Of a stretch of 16,045 nucleotides of DNA, positions 14,727-16,045 are shown piece after piece. The notes beneath the pieces were generated by a model. That model searched no databases and was not told where the DNA came from. It worked only from the letters and a program-made list of their open reading frames with translations. How positions within the stretch are numbered: the first letter of the stretch is position 1; every line of letters starts with the position of its first letter. The stretch comes from JAWXUE01 sp044432865 (GTDB lineage: Bacteria; Bacillota_I; Bacilli_A; Acholeplasmatales; Anaeroplasmataceae). The translations under genes were made by a program, and so were the position numbers. The stretch is from the NCBI GenBank assembly GCA_044432865.1, contig JAWXUF010000027.1, positions 1 to 16,045 of the forward strand, read 5' to 3'.

Positions 14727-15429
14727 TATATTATTTATATTCATTCAAATTTTATCATTAACAATTATGGTAATGTGTGTATTAGGAGTATTCATTACAA
14801 AAGATGACGATAGACAAGCAAGATATTTTTTCAATTTCTTTACTATCTTATGGCTATTCTTAGTTACATTTATTCCACGTATATTAAAGAAAAAAATTAA
14901 ATTAGCAGTACCAGATCCAATATTAGTAATATTTTTAGTATTCTGTATTTGTCACTTCTTATTAGGTGAAGCTGGACATTTCTATTTATATGTACCGCAT
15001 TGGGATACAATGTTACACTTAATCGGTGGAGCAGTAACTGCAATACTAGGATTTTGTTTAATAGGTTTATTTAATGATATTCAAAAAATTGATGTTAAAC
15101 TATCACCATTCTTTTTAGCATTATTCGCAATATGCTTCACTATTACAGTTGGAGTTGTATGGGAAATATTTGAATTCGCATCAGATGTGATTACAGGTTC
15201 TAATATGCAAAGATATATGGATAGTGTAACAGGTGAAGTATTTGTTGGGATTGCTGCTTTAAAAGATACAATGAAAGATTTAATACTTGAATCAATTAGT
15301 GCTGTAGTTGTTGGGATGATTTACATTTTTAATACTAAATTTAGAGATAGTATTGATAATTTCAAAATGAAAAGAATTCGTGATGAAGAAAATAAAGAAG
15401 TAAACAAAACAGTACAAATCGAAGAATAA
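14704..15429 (+). CDS. Six-helix integral membrane protein, YjdF/DUF2238-like
   Basis: A 241-residue membrane protein with hydrophobic segments near 8-32, 41-61, 70-91, 102-122, 131-155 and 192-208, and a charged cytoplasmic-type tail from 213. Conserved-looking polar positions sit in or beside the helices: HFYLYVPHWDTMLHLIGG (92-109) and VVWEIFEFASD (149-159), then ALKDTMKDLILE (184-195). Clustered His, Asp and Glu in this pattern recall the YjdF/DUF2238 family of predicted membrane proteins, whose function is not established. They could form a metal site, which is inference. AAAGGAG stands six bases before the ATG. It has its own promoter and terminator, so it is a single-gene unit. No homologue sits at this place in the B. 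subtilis order. Confidence 0.7.
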   Translation: MLNSKKSNILFIFIQILSLTIMVMCVLGVFITKDDDRQARYFFNFFTILWLFLVTFIPRILKKKIKLAVPDPILVIFLVFCICHFLLGEAGHFYLYVPHWDTMLHLIGGAVTAILGFCLIGLFNDIQKIDVKLSPFFLALFAICFTITVGVVWEIFEFASDVITGSNMQRYMDSVTGEVFVGIAALKDTMKDLILESISAVVVGMIYIFNTKFRDSIDNFKMKRIRDEENKEVNKTVQIEE

Positions 15430-15440
15430 TATATGAACAT

Positions 15441-15471
15441 AAAAAAGAGTTTTTAAATAAACTCTTTTTTT
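15441..15471 (+). terminator. Rho-independent terminator after the membrane protein
   Basis: AAAAAAGAGTTT (15441-15452) pairs with AAACTCTTTTTT (15459-15470) around a six-base loop, ending in a T run. Confidence 0.9.
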
Positions 15472-15481
15472 ATATTTATAT

Positions 15482-15501
15482 TGTGTCAACTAATTGACAC
15501 A
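15482..15501 (+). promoter_or_regulatory. Perfect palindromic operator of the MarR-family gene
   Basis: TGTGTCAA (15482-15489), CTAA, then TTGACACA (15494-15501): an exact eight-base inverted repeat, centre to centre about 12 bases, the scale bound by MarR dimers. Its right arm contains the -35 box of the downstream promoter, so a bound repressor would exclude RNA polymerase. Autoregulation by the adjacent gene is inferred. Confidence 0.7.
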
Positions 15502-15522
15502 TTAGAATTAAAATGTTAAAAT
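15494..15522 (+). promoter_or_regulatory. Consensus promoter of the MarR-exporter operon
   Basis: TTGACA (15494-15499, perfect), a 17-base spacer, then TAAAAT (15517-15522) with an upstream TG giving an extended -10 (15514-15516). This is the most canonical promoter in the window, consistent with an operon kept silent by a repressor. Confidence 0.8.
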
Positions 15523-15547
15523 TAGTAAGATTGAAAGGAGTATGACA

Positions 15548-15982
15548 TTGAATAAAAAAATAGAAACATTACAACGAATCCTTAAATTAAGCGAATTCGT
15601 TAAATTTAATGGTAAAGATAGAAAAAATCACCATAGGCTTAAAACTGATTTAGGTAAATCAAGTAAGAGAATAATATGGTTATTAAAAAGAAATGGACCT
15701 TTAAATCAAAGACAAATATCAAAAGAATTAAATATTAGTCCACAAGCTATATCTGAAGCTGTTAAAAAATTAGAAACAGCGAATTTCATTATAAAAGAAA
15801 TAATTAACAAAAATGAAACACAAATAAAGTTAACTGAATTAGGTGAACAACATGCACTTATAATAAAAGAAAGAATACAAAAGCATGCTGATTCATTATT
15901 AAGTGAATTTGAAGATGAAGAACTTCAAGTAGTAATAGACTTTATAAATAAGATAATAAATAAGGAGAAAAAAGATGTTTAA
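15548..15982 (+). CDS. MarR-family transcriptional regulator
   Basis: A winged helix-turn-helix protein of about 144 residues, the usual size for the family. The DNA-binding core (about residues 45-110) includes KRIIWLLKRNGPLNQRQISK, then ELNISPQAISEAVKKLETAN as the recognition helix region, and a wing ending in IKLTELGEQHA. The flanking helices, rich in Glu and Lys, should form the dimer interface. MarR proteins usually repress the gene set next to them and release DNA on binding a small molecule; the ligand cannot be predicted. AAAGGAG ends at 15540, so TTG at 15548 (seven bases later) is preferred to the in-frame ATG at 15542, which would have one base of spacing. Its stop overlaps the start of the next gene, so both are co-transcribed from the palindrome-controlled promoter. 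Confidence 0.85.
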   Translation: MNKKIETLQRILKLSEFVKFNGKDRKNHHRLKTDLGKSSKRIIWLLKRNGPLNQRQISKELNISPQAISEAVKKLETANFIIKEIINKNETQIKLTELGEQHALIIKERIQKHADSLLSEFEDEELQVVIDFINKIINKEKKDV

Positions 15983-16045
15983 GTTAATGAAGAACTCTTT
16001 AAGAGAGTACAAAATTTATGCAATATTAACACCACTAGTTGTATT
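15975..16045 (+). CDS. Probable ABC exporter permease/ATPase, N-terminus only
   Basis: ATG at 15975, eight bases after a TAAGGAG ribosome site (15961-15967), opens a frame to the window edge: MFKLMKNSLREYKIYAILTP followed by LVV. A short basic amphipathic start followed by the beginning of a hydrophobic helix is typical of fused ABC multidrug exporters (first half of YheI/YknU-like pairs), and such genes commonly follow a marR gene. Only 23 codons are visible, so the assignment rests on context and a family-like N-terminus; another membrane protein is possible. It overlaps the marR stop by eight bases in a different frame. Confidence 0.5.
   Translation, partial: MFKLMKNSLREYKIYAILTPLVV

Noticed and set aside
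15542..15547. ATG at 15542 as the marR start
   Set aside because: It lies one base after AAAGGAG, too close for initiation. TTG at 15548 has seven bases of spacing. The difference is only two residues.
1..16045. CRISPR array, tRNA, rRNA, riboswitch, transposase or phage genes
   Set aside because: No regularly spaced direct repeats, no cloverleaf-like segments in the short intergenic gaps, and no integrase or transposase motifs were seen on either strand.

Overview
The window is about 16 kb of very A+T-rich DNA. Hand counts of sample lines give roughly 17-32% G+C across most of it. Every gene from position 747 rightward is on the plus strand. The core is the Firmicutes 'rnmV-rsmA-yabG-ispE-prs-pth-mfd-spoVT' neighbourhood known from Bacillus subtilis, in the same order but with several members missing (veg, sspF, purR, spoVG, glmU, ctc). 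TGA is used as a stop (yabG and the first lipoprotein both end in TGA inside ATGA overlaps) and Trp is TGG, so the genetic code is the standard bacterial one. Together this suggests a low-GC member of the Bacilli close to the Mollicutes-like, non-Mycoplasma lineages (RF39, Haloplasma or Acholeplasma type). Genus cannot be read from this stretch. The presence of yabG (spore coat protease) and spoVT (forespore regulator) implies that sporulation, or a relic of it, exists in this lineage.

Layout, left to right. (1) Positions 1-706, minus strand: the 5' part of a secreted RCC1-repeat-like protein running off the left edge. It has about 42% G+C and no usable start codon. (2) 747-2568: a promoter and a shortened protein related to glycoside hydrolase family 31. 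(3) 2569-3230: a standalone PduL-type phosphotransacylase with its own promoter and terminator. (4) 3246-8930: a tightly packed run of eight genes: HD-domain phosphohydrolase, RNase M5, a small membrane protein, two lipoproteins, RsmA, YabG and IspE, closed by a strong terminator. The membrane protein and two lipoproteins are inserted between rnmV and rsmA, which are normally adjacent. (5) 9001-14019: a strong promoter, prs, a hairpin terminator, then pth and mfd. (6) 14075-14608: SpoVT-like regulator and terminator. (7) 14613-15471: promoter, a 16-codon upstream ORF, a six-helix membrane protein resembling the YjdF/DUF2238 group, and terminator. (8) 15482-16045: a perfect palindrome over a consensus promoter, a MarR-family regulator, and the first codons of a protein that is probably an ABC exporter.

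How the genes fit together. Most of the window is housekeeping: 5S rRNA maturation (RnmV), 16S rRNA dimethylation (RsmA), isoprenoid synthesis (IspE), PRPP supply (Prs), peptidyl-tRNA recycling (Pth) and transcription-coupled repair (Mfd). Lineage-specific parts are the inserted lipoprotein cassette, the shortened GH31-like protein, the compositionally foreign RCC1-like fragment and the MarR/efflux unit at the right edge. I found no CRISPR array, tRNA, rRNA or transposase. No clearly undescribed multi-gene defence or mobile system is visible. The best candidates for something new are the RCC1-like fragment, the GH31-like protein without its catalytic half, and the membrane-protein/lipoprotein cassette.
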